Shown piece after piece: positions 8,597-17,882 of a stretch of DNA of 64,000 nucleotides. The notes under the pieces are model-generated. The model saw only the letters and a program-made list of their open reading frames with translations, did no database searches and had not been told where the DNA came from. The stretch comes from Amycolatopsis australiensis (GTDB lineage: Bacteria; Actinomycetota; Actinomycetes; Mycobacteriales; Pseudonocardiaceae). The position numbers and the translations under genes are program-made. The stretch covers positions 6,853,501 to 6,917,500 of the forward strand of contig NZ_FPJG01000006.1 of NCBI RefSeq assembly GCF_900119165.1. Reading direction: 5' to 3'. The first letter of the stretch is position 1; each line of letters begins with the position of its first letter.

Positions 8597-9500
8597 CGCC
8601 AAGCGCCACCCGCCCGCGCCACCCGCGCGGCGCACACCAAGCCCGGCTCGGCACGCCAAGCACCCCCGCCGCCGCGCGCCGGGCCGAGCGCCGCTTGGCC
8701 GCCGAACACCCGCCCGCGCCCCACGCACCGGCCCGGCATGCCCAAGCCCGGCCCCGCACGCCAAACGTCCCGCCGCCTCGAGCCCGGGCTCCATCCCCCG
8801 CCAGACCCCCGCGCGGCCCGCACCAAGCCCCGCCGCACAAGCCGCCCGGCACGCCGAGCGCCCCGCCGCCGCGCGCCCGGGCCGCTCCCGCCAGACCACC
8901 CGCGCGGCCCGCACCAAGCCCCGCCGCACAGGCCCGGCCCGGCACGCCGCCGCGCACCCGGAGCTCCATCCCCCGCCAGACCCCCGCGCGGCCCGCACCA
9001 AGCCCCGCCGCACAAGCCCGGCCCGGCACGCCGCCGCGCACCCGGAGCTCCATCCCCCGCCAGACCCCCGCGCGGCCCACACCAAGCCCCGCCGCACAAG
9101 CCCGGCCCGGCACGCCGCCGCGCGCCCGGGCTCCATCCCCCGCCAGACCCCCGCGCGGCCCGCACCAAGCCCCGCCGCACAAGCCCGGCCCGGCACGCCG
9201 CCGCGCGCCCGGGCTCCATCCCCCGCCAGACCCCCGCGCGGCCCGCACCAAGCCCCGCCGCACAAGCCCGGCCCGGCACGCCGCCGCGCGCCCGGGCTCC
9301 ATCCCCCGCCAGACCCCCGCGCGGCCCGCACCAAGCCCCGCCGCACAAGCCCGGCCCGGCACGCCGAGCGCCCCGCCGCCGCGCGCCCGGGCCGCTCCCG
9401 CCAGACCACCCGCGCGGCGCACACCAAGCCCAGCCCCGCACGCCAAACGCCCCGCCGCCGCGGCCCCTGCCCCGCCAGGCCACCCGCCACCACCCCGCAC
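8597..9500. repeat. C-rich minisatellite, 83/84- and ~93-bp units
   Basis: A 0.9 kb gene-free stretch built from tandem units. The anchor ACCAAGCCC recurs at about 8637, 8822, 8913, 8997, 9081, 9164, 9247, 9330 and 9423; spacings are 185 (two divergent units), 91, 84, 84, 83, 83, 83 and 93. Short units carry GCTCCATCCCCCGCCAGACC; the longer flanking units carry GAGCGCCCCGCCGCC and CCGCTCCCGCCAGACC, so the array reads long, five short, long, with decayed copies to the left. Top strand is strongly C-biased, leaving G-runs on the bottom strand. Frames stay open only because of composition: 83-bp units are not multiples of three. Confidence 0.85.
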
Positions 9501-9570
9501 GCGCGTTTCGTGCCGTCGCGCAGCACGAACGTGCAGGACCGCGGCCCGCCGGGGCCGGATACTCCCTCGC

Positions 9571-11337
9571 ATGACCTCGTTCAGCTACGCCGCCAACCCC
9601 GTCCGGGTGGTCTTCGGCTCCCTTCGCGCCCTCGGCGAGGAGGCCGATCGGCTCGGGCTCGGCCGGGTGCTGCTCGTCGCGGGTTCGCGGTTCGGTGACC
9701 GGGCCGCCGACGCCCTCGGTTCCCGCCTTGCCGCGCGCTTCGCCGGCGCCGCCATGCACACCCCCGTCGACGTCACCGAGCGCGCGCTGAAGGTCGTCGC
9801 CGAGCACGGGGCCGACGGGGTCGTCGCGGTCGGCGGTGGCTCGGCCACCGGGCTCGCCAAGGCGATCGCCCTGCGGACCGGTCTGCCGCAGCTCGTCGTC
9901 CCCACCACTTACGCCGGTTCGGAGCTGACGTCCGTGCTCGGCGAAACCGCCGACGGCCGCAAGACCACCCAGAGGACCCCCAAGGTCCGGCCCGAGACCG
10001 TCCTCTACGACGTCGGCCTCACCCTCGGCCTGCCCGTTTCCACCTCCGCGGCCAGCGGCCTCAACGCCCTCGCCCACGCCGTCGAAGCCCGCTACGCCCC
10101 CGACGCCAACCCGATGACCGACCTGCTCGCCGCCGAGGCCGTCCGGCTGCTCACCGGCGCGCTGCCGCGCATCGCCGCCGATCCGTCCGATGTGGACGCC
10201 CGGACCGATGCCCTGCGCGGTGCCTGGCTGGCCGGCACCTGCCTCGACGCCGTGCAGATGGGCCTGCACCACCGGCTCTGCCACCACCTCGGCGGCAAGT
10301 TCGGCCTGCCCCACGCGGAAACGCACGCCGTCCTGCTCCCGTACGTCATGGCGCACCAGGGTCTCTCCGACGCCGCCGACGTCTTCGAGCTGGCCGCGTC
10401 CCTGCCCATCCCGCATTCGCTCGGCGAACTCGGGCTCACCGAAGCGGATATCGCCGGCGAGCCGGAAGCCGAGCTGCTGCGGCAGGCGCTCGACGGCACC
10501 CGACCGGCCTCGCCGCCGAGCCTCAAGGCGCTCACCAAGCAGGTGACCGACAGCTTCGCCGGTGCCCCGGACCGCGTCCGCGAGCTGCTCACCGACCTCG
10601 TCGAGACGCTGCACGGCTACGCCATCCGCACCGACCTCACGCAGGACGAGTGGGAGTACGCGATCGGCTTCCTGACCCGCGCCGGCCACATCACCACCGA
10701 CACGCGGCAGGAGTTCATCCTGCTGTCGGACACCCTCGGCGTGTCCAGCGTCGTCGACGTCCTGACCAACTCGCGGACCCCGGACACGACGCCGTCGGCC
10801 GTGCTCGGCCCGTTCTACGTGGACGGCCCGCCCGAGACCCCGCAGGGCGCGAACCTCGCCGAAGGCCTGCCGGGCACTCCCCTGGAGGCCGACATCCGGG
10901 TCACGAACACCGACGACGAGCCGGTCGCCGACGCGGTCGTCGACGTCTGGCAGTCCAATGAGGACGGTTTCTACGACGTCCAGCTGCCCGACCTCGACGG
11001 ACCGGTGCTGCGCGCCCGGTTCCGCACCGACGCCGGCGGCAGGCTGCGGTTCCGGTCGATCGTGCCGAGCGCGTACCCGATCCCGGCCGACGGCCCGGTC
11101 GGGCAGATGCTCGACGCCGTCGGCAGGCACCCCTTCCGGGCGCCGCACGTGCACTTCATGATCGCCAAGCCCGGCTACCGGACGCTGATCACGCAGCTGT
11201 TCGTCGCCGGCGGCGAGTACCTCGGCTCCGACACCGTGTTCGGCGTCAAGGACGGCCTGATCGTCGACTTCACCGAGCAGCCCGACCGCACGCGGCGGCT
11301 CGAATTCACCTTCCGGATCTCAGGGAGCGGCGCATGA
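9571..11337 (+). CDS. Fused maleylacetate reductase / hydroxyquinol 1,2-dioxygenase
   Basis: One 588-residue protein with two consecutive enzymes of the hydroxyquinol pathway. Residues 1 to about 310 are an iron-ADH-fold maleylacetate reductase (VAVGGGSATGLAKAIAL, PTTYAGSELT, and the His-rich HHRLCHHLGGKFGLPHAE). From about 315 (LKALTKQVTDSFAG) it is an intradiol dioxygenase; the Fe(III) ligands are Y416 (GPFYVDG), Y502 (SAYPIP), H526 and H528 (HVHF). The dioxygenase opens hydroxyquinol to maleylacetate and the reductase half makes 3-oxoadipate, so the intermediate is made and used on one chain. No stop or frameshift separates the halves. It overlaps the hydroxylase gene by ATGA. Similar fusions are known in actinobacteria. 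Confidence 0.9.
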   Translation: MTSFSYAANPVRVVFGSLRALGEEADRLGLGRVLLVAGSRFGDRAADALGSRLAARFAGAAMHTPVDVTERALKVVAEHGADGVVAVGGGSATGLAKAIALRTGLPQLVVPTTYAGSELTSVLGETADGRKTTQRTPKVRPETVLYDVGLTLGLPVSTSAASGLNALAHAVEARYAPDANPMTDLLAAEAVRLLTGALPRIAADPSDVDARTDALRGAWLAGTCLDAVQMGLHHRLCHHLGGKFGLPHAETHAVLLPYVMAHQGLSDAADVFELAASLPIPHSLGELGLTEADIAGEPEAELLRQALDGTRPASPPSLKALTKQVTDSFAGAPDRVRELLTDLVETLHGYAIRTDLTQDEWEYAIGFLTRAGHITTDTRQEFILLSDTLGVSSVVDVLTNSRTPDTTPSAVLGPFYVDGPPETPQGANLAEGLPGTPLEADIRVTNTDDEPVADAVVDVWQSNEDGFYDVQLPDLDGPVLRARFRTDAGGRLRFRSIVPSAYPIPADGPVGQMLDAVGRHPFRAPHVHFMIAKPGYRTLITQLFVAGGEYLGSDTVFGVKDGLIVDFTEQPDRTRRLEFTFRISGSGA

Positions 11338-13076
11338 GCTACGACACCGACGTCATCGTGGTCGGCAGTGGCCCGGCGGGCGGTTCCGCCGCCCTGCTGC
11401 TCGCCACCTACGGCGTGCCCACCGTGCTGGCCACCAAGTACGGCTGGATGGCCAACACGCCCCGCGCGCACATCACCAACCAGCGCACCATGGAGGTGCT
11501 GCGCGACCTCGGCGTCGAACAGCGGGCGCTGGCCGTGGGCACGCCGCCGGAGCTGATGGGCGACACCGTGCTGTGCACGTCGCTGACCGGGCCGGAGATC
11601 GGCCGGATCGCCAGCTGGGGCACCGGCGACCGGTCGGCGTCGGAGTACGCGGCCGCCAGCCCGTGCCACATGATCGACCTGCCGCAGACCTACCTCGAGC
11701 CGATCCTGGCGAGCGAGGCGGCCGCGCGCGGCGCGAAGCTGCGGCTGGACACCGAGTTCCTCGGCTTCACCCAGGACGCCGGCGGCGTCACCGCCCGCTT
11801 CCGCGACCGCGTCCGCGGCGACGAGTTCACGTTGCGGGCCAAGTACCTCGTCGGCGCCGACGGCGCGCGCAGCCGCGTCGCCGAGCAGGCCGGGCTGCCG
11901 ATCGCCGGGCAGACGGGCAAGGCGGGCAGCATGAACATCACGTTCACCGCCGACCTCGCCCGGTACGTCGCGCACCGGCCGAGCGTCCTGTACTGGGTCA
12001 TGCGGCCGGGCGCGCACCTCGGCGGCATCGGGATGGGCCTGGTCCGGATGGTGCGGCCGTGGAACGAATGGCTGCTGACCTGGGGCTACGACATTACCGG
12101 GGCGCCGCCGGAGGTCGACGTCGAAGAGGCGACCCGGCTGGTGCGCGACCTCGTCGGCGACCCTGCGCTGGACGTCGAGATCACCTCGACGTCACTGTGG
12201 ACGGTCAACCACAACTACGCGACCGAGTACCGCAGCGGCCGCGTGTTCTGCGCGGGGGACGCCGTGCACCGGCACCCGCCGTCCAACGGGCTCGGCTCGA
12301 ACACCTCGATCCAGGACTCGTACAACCTCGCCTGGAAGCTCGCGATGGTGCTGCGCGGCGAGGCGGGCGAAGGACTGCTGGACAGCTACACCGCCGAACG
12401 CGCGCCGGTCGGCAAGCAGATCGTCGACCGGGCGAACCTGAGCCGTGACCAGTTCGGGCCGATCTTCGCCGCGCTGGGCATCACCGGCGACACCGACGCC
12501 GACGGCATCACCGCCGGGCTCGAGACGTGCCTCGCGCCGACGGCCGAAGGCGCGCGGAAACGGCGTGAGCTGGAGAAGGCGATCGAGCTGAAGCACTACG
12601 AGTTCAACGCCCACGGCGTCGAGATGGACCAGCGGTACTCCTCGGGCGCGGTGCTGCCCGATGGCGTCGTCACGCCGCCGGACCGCGACCCCGAGCTGTT
12701 CCACCGGCCCAGCACCGAGCCGGGCGCGAAGCTGCCGCACGCCTGGCTGGTCGGGCCGCACGGCCGCCGCGTGTCCACTTTGGACCTCGTCGGCGGCGGC
12801 CGCTGGACGGTGCTGACCGGGCTGACGGGCACGTCCTGGCGCGACGCGGCGGCCAAGGCCGGCGCCGAACTGGGTCTCGACCTGCGTGCGGTACGCATCG
12901 GCGACCCGGAGGCACGCGACGCGTACGGCGACTGGTCCCGGCTGAGCGGCATCGACGAGGACGGCTGCCTGTTGGTCCGCCCGGACGGCTACGTCGCCTG
13001 GCGCCGTCGCACGGCGTCCCCCGAAGCGGCGAAGTCACTCCTAAAGGCCCTCCGCCGCCTCCTGGACCGTGCGTGA
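11334..13076 (+). CDS. FAD aromatic hydroxylase (resorcinol / TfdB-like)
   Basis: 580-residue flavoprotein monooxygenase of the phenol hydroxylase/TfdB group. It has the N-terminal FAD fingerprint VVGSGPAGGSAALLL, the DG motif GADGARSRVAEQAG and the GD motif FCAGDAVHRHPPSNGLG, then a C-terminal thioredoxin-like extension (about 450-580). The ATG overlaps the stop of the reductase/dioxygenase fusion by 4 nt, so it is part of the same operon. Given that partner, the likely reaction is hydroxylation of resorcinol (or another dihydroxybenzene) to hydroxyquinol with NAD(P)H and O2. Chlorophenol hydroxylation, the TfdB reaction, is the alternative. Confidence 0.85.
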   Translation: MSYDTDVIVVGSGPAGGSAALLLATYGVPTVLATKYGWMANTPRAHITNQRTMEVLRDLGVEQRALAVGTPPELMGDTVLCTSLTGPEIGRIASWGTGDRSASEYAAASPCHMIDLPQTYLEPILASEAAARGAKLRLDTEFLGFTQDAGGVTARFRDRVRGDEFTLRAKYLVGADGARSRVAEQAGLPIAGQTGKAGSMNITFTADLARYVAHRPSVLYWVMRPGAHLGGIGMGLVRMVRPWNEWLLTWGYDITGAPPEVDVEEATRLVRDLVGDPALDVEITSTSLWTVNHNYATEYRSGRVFCAGDAVHRHPPSNGLGSNTSIQDSYNLAWKLAMVLRGEAGEGLLDSYTAERAPVGKQIVDRANLSRDQFGPIFAALGITGDTDADGITAGLETCLAPTAEGARKRRELEKAIELKHYEFNAHGVEMDQRYSSGAVLPDGVVTPPDRDPELFHRPSTEPGAKLPHAWLVGPHGRRVSTLDLVGGGRWTVLTGLTGTSWRDAAAKAGAELGLDLRAVRIGDPEARDAYGDWSRLSGIDEDGCLLVRPDGYVAWRRRTASPEAAKSLLKALRRLLDRA

Positions 13077-13083
13077 AGCGGTA

Positions 13084-15360
13084 TCACGGCAAGCCCCACG
13101 GATCGCTCGGCCCGCCCGGGGCGACCGGCCGCACCGCGAAGTCCGGCCGGTCGCCTTTCCGGTACACGAACGCGTCCTCGCCGCACCCGAGCTCGACCTC
13201 GACGTCGCCGTTCGGCCGCCGCCACCAGCGACGGGTCCGGCCACGCGCGTCCGTCACCGCCAGCTCGCCGTCGATGCCCGGGCGCAGCACGCACGGCGCG
13301 CCCGCCTCGCTGTGCACCTTCAGCCACTCGGTCCGGCCGCCGGCCCGGGACGCGCTGAGCAGGAACGCGCCCTCGGTGCGGAAGTCCCGCAACGCGATGT
13401 CGCTCCAGGCCGCGGGCACCGCCGGGAACAGCCGCAGCACACCACCCCAGCTCTGCACCAGCATGTCCTGCACGGACTTCGCCGCCGACAACGGCGTCTC
13501 GATGACCGGCCCGGACTCCTTGTACATCGTGTTCGGCTGGATGTACCGCCGCTGCAGCTCGCCGAGGTAGAACGCCGCCTGCTCACCGCGCAGCATCTGC
13601 GCCGAGATCGACGCCGCCCCGGTGAACGTGTAGCCCTGCAGGGCACCTTCGAAGCCGACCCAGTGGTTCAGCGACGTCTCGATGATCTGCCGGTGTTCCG
13701 GCTGTTCCCACGTGACGTCGTAGAGCGGGTAGATCTGCAGCAGGTGCGAATAGTGCCGGTGCGACTTCGCGAACGGCACGCCGGCGCCGATCATGTAGCC
13801 GTTGACGTCGGCCGGGTAGCCGACGAGGTTCGCCAGGACGTCACGCCACTTCGGCGCGAGCGGATCGCCGGGCGCGGTCTGCAGCAGCGTCTTGCAGCCC
13901 CAGCGGATGAGGGACAGGTCGTAGTTGCAGTCCGGGGCGTCGACCCCGTACTCGGGCGAGAACGTCGGCGGCAGGTGCAGCTTGCCGTCCGGGCCGGGCG
14001 CGAGGAAGTGCAGGTAGTAGTTGATCGCCTTGCGCAGCAACGGGAAGAGCGTGCCGTGGAGGAGTGCCCGGTCCATCGTGTGCCGGTAGGACAGCCACAC
14101 GTTGTGCAGCGCCCAGGTCAGGTTGCCGACCTCCGGGGTGGGTGGGTCCTGCCCGGGGATGCCGACGGGGAACCCGCTGGCCGGGTTCGAGACGCCGTTG
14201 AGCAGCGTCATGTCCGTCGTGCGCGGGATGCCCGCGGAATCGGCCTGGTAGGGCGACGCCACCTGGCTGGTCAGATTGGCGCGGTACTTGGCGAGGGCGT
14301 GGCTGACGGCGTCGAGTTCCAGGTGGTTCGAGCCGTGGATCAGCCAGTACTCCAGCTGGACGTTGAGGTTCCACCACGTCGCCGGCCACGGCGTGTTCTC
14401 CAGCCACGGCCCGGACGTCGCCATCACCGGCGCCTCGCGCCGGGCGGCGGAGGCGACCTTGTACAGCTGGATCCAGTAGAAACTCTGCAGCCGCGTGTCC
14501 GGAATGGACACGAAACTCGCCCGGTAGTAGTCGTGCCACCAGCGCCGGTGGTCCTGGGTCAGCGCGGCGAACGGCAAGGCCCGGCGGACCGTGCCCAGCG
14601 CACGCGCGACCGACGTCTTCTCGGGGTGCGACCACGCGACCGACGTGTACAGCGTGCGCGCGCCGCCGCGGCCGGCTTCGCGCCAGGCCGTCACGTGCTC
14701 ACCGCCCGCCAGCAGCGGCTGGACGGCCAGCTGGGTGTCGCCGCTCGCCGACAGCTGGGCCGGCGGGTTGGCGGTGTAGCCCGCCGGTGGCGGCTTCTTC
14801 CACACCGGGTCGGCGCGCGGGCTGACCGCGACCGCCGGGTGGAACACCCACTTGAACCGGCGTTCGCCCTCCGACGGCCGGACTTCGACGGCGAGCAACG
14901 GCTGTCCCGTGTGGACGATCGCGCGCAGGCTCAGGCTGCCCGCCGCGGTCGTGATGGTGCCGGTCAGCTCGGCGTTCCACAGGTCCATCCGCCAGTCGAT
15001 CGCGGTGATCGCGCCGACCGGCTCGAGCGTGAAGTACCCGACCGGCAGCCGGGCCAGTCCGAACAGCGAGCCGAACTCCGGCCGGTGGTCCTGGACCTGG
15101 CTGTGCTGGACGTTGAACCGGATCGCGTTCCGCCCCGGCTCGGCGTAGATGCCCGAACCGAGGAAGCCGTTGCCCAGGAACGGGCCTTCGTACCAGGTTG
15201 CCGGCAGCCGCCGCCAGTAGAGGTCCGCGGTGCCCAGGAACCCGGCCCAGCCGAAGTCGTCACCGCCGGGCACGCCGGCGAACGCGGGTGTGAATCCCGC
15301 CGCGCCGGCGGCCAGCCCGGCGAGCGCCCCGCCGAGCACGGTCCTGCGGGTGATGTCCAT
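13084..15360 (-). CDS. GH95-like glycoside hydrolase, Tat-exported (copy 1)
   Basis: 758 residues from the ATG at 15360, with AAGGAGG just upstream. A twin-arginine signal (MDITRRTVLGGALAGLAAG) predicts folded export. GH95 landmarks: an N-terminal beta domain, the (alpha/alpha)6 domain with NLN (N331, N333 in WWNLNVQLEYW), the general-acid candidate E470 in FSPEYGV, and HRHYSHLLQIYP. The usual FQIDGNFG region instead reads VIETPLSAAKSVQDML, putting E621 where an Asp is expected. GH95 enzymes act on alpha-L-fucosides or alpha-L-galactosides; the substrate here is unknown. It lies 22 bp behind its paralogue and ends 7 bp from the convergent hydroxylase gene. Confidence 0.82.
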   Translation of the reverse strand: MDITRRTVLGGALAGLAAGAAGFTPAFAGVPGGDDFGWAGFLGTADLYWRRLPATWYEGPFLGNGFLGSGIYAEPGRNAIRFNVQHSQVQDHRPEFGSLFGLARLPVGYFTLEPVGAITAIDWRMDLWNAELTGTITTAAGSLSLRAIVHTGQPLLAVEVRPSEGERRFKWVFHPAVAVSPRADPVWKKPPPAGYTANPPAQLSASGDTQLAVQPLLAGGEHVTAWREAGRGGARTLYTSVAWSHPEKTSVARALGTVRRALPFAALTQDHRRWWHDYYRASFVSIPDTRLQSFYWIQLYKVASAARREAPVMATSGPWLENTPWPATWWNLNVQLEYWLIHGSNHLELDAVSHALAKYRANLTSQVASPYQADSAGIPRTTDMTLLNGVSNPASGFPVGIPGQDPPTPEVGNLTWALHNVWLSYRHTMDRALLHGTLFPLLRKAINYYLHFLAPGPDGKLHLPPTFSPEYGVDAPDCNYDLSLIRWGCKTLLQTAPGDPLAPKWRDVLANLVGYPADVNGYMIGAGVPFAKSHRHYSHLLQIYPLYDVTWEQPEHRQIIETSLNHWVGFEGALQGYTFTGAASISAQMLRGEQAAFYLGELQRRYIQPNTMYKESGPVIETPLSAAKSVQDMLVQSWGGVLRLFPAVPAAWSDIALRDFRTEGAFLLSASRAGGRTEWLKVHSEAGAPCVLRPGIDGELAVTDARGRTRRWWRRPNGDVEVELGCGEDAFVYRKGDRPDFAVRPVAPGGPSDPWGLP

Positions 15361-15382
15361 TCCGACCTCCTTGTCGCGAGCT

Positions 15383-17674
15383 TCAGCCGGGCAAGCCCCA
15401 CGCCGGGGCCGGGCCGAGCGCCGGCACGTCCCGGGGTGCCTGGTCCGGGCGCGTGCCCCGCGGGGTGACGACGGCGGTGCCGCCGCGCCGCAGCCCGATC
15501 GCGATCCGTCCGGGCCCGGCCGGGCGCCACGGCAGCCGCCTGCCGTGCTCGTCGCGGACGTCGACGTCGCCGGTGACGCCGTGCTGGAGCACCAGCGGCT
15601 CGCCGGCTTCGCTGCGCACGCGCACGAACTCCGTCGCCCCGTCGCGGCGGGAGGCGTCCACGAGGAACGCGCCTTCCGCGCGCAGGCCCGCGATCGAGGC
15701 GTCCCGCCAGGTCGCCGACACCGCCGGGAAGACCTTGAGCACGCCACCGGAGCCCTGCAGCAGCATGTCCACCACGGACTGCGCGGCGGTGATCGGGCTC
15801 TCGATCGCGAAGTTCGAGCCCTCCCGGTACATCGTGTTCGCGGTCAGCTCGGTGTCGGCGACGACGTTGCGGTCGAGGAAGAACTTCAGGTAGCGCAACG
15901 CTTCCTCGGGCGCGTCCATGACCGAGGACATCGACGACGCGGCCGCGTAGCTGTAGCCGTGCCATGCCGTCTGGTCGGCGCTCCAGTGCCGGAAGGTCCG
16001 CGTCATGACGTCCCGGTCATCGGCCCGGTCCCAGACCTTCTCGCGCAACGGGTACAGCCACAGCAGGTGCGAGAAGTGCCGGTGCGAGGCGGCGAGCGGC
16101 ACGCCGTCGCCGATCAGCACGCCGTTCGCGGGATCTTCGTGGTACGGCACCAGTTTGGCGGCGATCTCACGCCACATCGGCACGCGCGGCTCGTCGAGGC
16201 ACAGGATCCGCGCGGAGTCGGCGAGCGTGCGGGCCGCCCACCGGATGAGCGACAGGTCGTAGGTGCAGTCGGCCGCGTCGGCGTACTCGGGCGAGCGGGT
16301 CAGCGGCAGGTGCAGGAACCCGTCGGGGCCGGTGAACAGGAAGTGCCGGTAGAAGTTCAGCGCCTTCGCCAGTGTCGGGTACAGCACGTCACGCAGCACC
16401 CGCCGGTCCATGTGGTGCCGGTAGGCCAGCCACACGTTGTGCAGGCCCCACAGGAGGTTCCCGGTCTGGTCGGTCTTGGACGTCGTCCCGGGGACGCCGA
16501 CCGAGCGCGTGCCGCCGGGCCGCAGCCGCCAGTCCCCCGGGTGCGAAAGCGCGTAGGTGTCGCCGTCCCGGAAGGCGGGCGGGACGGAGACTTCGAGGTT
16601 CGCGTGGTCGCGCCGGAACGTCTCGGTGACGGCGTCGAGCTCGGGGTGGTTGCTGCTGTTGACGATCGGGTAGGTGACCTGGACGTTGAGGTTCCACCAC
16701 ACCGCCGTCCAGCTGTTGCCGACCTCGGGGAACCACGGCCCCCACTCGGACACGACCGGCCCGTCCGCGCGGGTGGCGGCCGCGATCTTGTAGAGCTGGA
16801 TCCAGTAGAACCGCTGCACCTGCTTGTCGGGCACGGAGACGAAGCTGCGCCGGTGGTAGTCGTTCCACCAGCGCCGATGCCGGGCGAGCAACGCGTCCGG
16901 GTTCGCGGCAAGCGCTTTCCGGACGGCGTCGAGCGCGGCCGCCGTGTGCGTGGTGCCGGGGAAGCTGTAGGCGACGGTGGCGGCGAGCAGCCGCCGGGAG
17001 CCGATCGCGCGCTCCCGCCACGCGGTCGTGTAGCCGCCGCCGGCCAGCATCGGCTGGGCGCAGTAGCCGTCCCCGATCTCGGGCGCCGGGTTGGCGACGT
17101 ACTCCGGTGGCTTGCGGACGGTCCGGGTGGTCGCCGACTCCAGGGGCTGGAACGCCCACGCCGCCCCGGCCTCGCCCGCGCCCGGCGTCAGCGAGAAGAG
17201 CAGCACGCCCAGGTCGTTGTGCACGACCGCGGAGAACGCGACCGATCCCCGTGTGGTGGTGATCGTGCCGCCCAGCTCGGCGTTGTAGAGGTCGAGCGTC
17301 CAGTCGACGGCGGTGATCGCGCCGGCGAAGGTGAGCGTAAGGTAGCCGATCGGCAGCCGGGACAGGCCGATCCCGGCCTCCCACTGGATCCGCTGGTCCT
17401 GCACCTGGGTGTGGCTGAGCATCACCTTGAGCACCTGCGGCGCCGTCCCGGCGTAGACCTGCGCGCCGAGGTAGCCGTTGGCCAGGAACGGGCCCTCCTG
17501 CCAGTTCTCCGGCAGCCGCCGCCAGCGCATCCGGGCGTCGGCGGCGACGTCCCGGTGCGGATCGGCCGCGGCGAGGACGGGCGGCGCCGCGCGAGCCCAC
17601 AGGCCGCCGAAAGCGGCGGCTCCCGCCACGACCGTGGCCGACCGGAGCACCGTCCGCCGGGACACTGCGTCCAT
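15383..17674 (-). CDS. GH95-like glycoside hydrolase, Tat-exported (copy 2)
   Basis: 763 residues, paralogous to the following gene along its full length. The signal is twin-arginine type (SRRTVLRSATVVAGAAAFGG). Matching active-site regions are N328/N330 (WWNLNVQVTYP), E463 (RSPEYADAADC) and HRHFSHLLWLYP. E625 (FAIESPITAAQ) replaces the usual Asp of the FQIDGNFG region, as in copy 1. The same change in both copies argues for a distinct subfamily, not decay. AGGATG lies just before the start. It is the first gene of a two-gene operon; the 208 bp upstream (17675-17882) hold its promoter, which I could not place with confidence. Confidence 0.82.
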   Translation of the reverse strand: MDAVSRRTVLRSATVVAGAAAFGGLWARAAPPVLAAADPHRDVAADARMRWRRLPENWQEGPFLANGYLGAQVYAGTAPQVLKVMLSHTQVQDQRIQWEAGIGLSRLPIGYLTLTFAGAITAVDWTLDLYNAELGGTITTTRGSVAFSAVVHNDLGVLLFSLTPGAGEAGAAWAFQPLESATTRTVRKPPEYVANPAPEIGDGYCAQPMLAGGGYTTAWRERAIGSRRLLAATVAYSFPGTTHTAAALDAVRKALAANPDALLARHRRWWNDYHRRSFVSVPDKQVQRFYWIQLYKIAAATRADGPVVSEWGPWFPEVGNSWTAVWWNLNVQVTYPIVNSSNHPELDAVTETFRRDHANLEVSVPPAFRDGDTYALSHPGDWRLRPGGTRSVGVPGTTSKTDQTGNLLWGLHNVWLAYRHHMDRRVLRDVLYPTLAKALNFYRHFLFTGPDGFLHLPLTRSPEYADAADCTYDLSLIRWAARTLADSARILCLDEPRVPMWREIAAKLVPYHEDPANGVLIGDGVPLAASHRHFSHLLWLYPLREKVWDRADDRDVMTRTFRHWSADQTAWHGYSYAAASSMSSVMDAPEEALRYLKFFLDRNVVADTELTANTMYREGSNFAIESPITAAQSVVDMLLQGSGGVLKVFPAVSATWRDASIAGLRAEGAFLVDASRRDGATEFVRVRSEAGEPLVLQHGVTGDVDVRDEHGRRLPWRPAGPGRIAIGLRRGGTAVVTPRGTRPDQAPRDVPALGPAPAWGLPG

Positions 17675-17882
17675 GAAGCATCCTCCGAATTCATATTACG
17701 TTTCGGTGAGATCATGCGGCGGCGTCCGGTCATACTTGCAGAGAGGCACACAAAACACCAGAGAAGTTCACCCGGAAAGCGGCAGATACATCCGATGAAT
17801 GCGGCCGTTAGTGGCGCGGCCTGAGCGATCGGGTCCAGGGCGGCGGGCCCGCCCGCCATGCCACCCCGAGCGGCGTTGCCCC

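Noticed and set aside
8597..9500. CRISPR array
   Set aside because: Repeats are directly adjacent with no unique spacers and no cas genes nearby.
6701..9526. Very long minus-strand open frame opposite the reductase and AraC genes
   Set aside because: Shadow of well-supported plus-strand genes; product is Arg/Ala/Gly-rich with no domain.
8738..9574. Open frame of Pro/Arg/Ala-rich repeats across the minisatellite
   Set aside because: All frames stay open because of extreme GC. Units of 83 bp shift frame, so no frame keeps a repeated peptide throughout, and there is no ribosome site.
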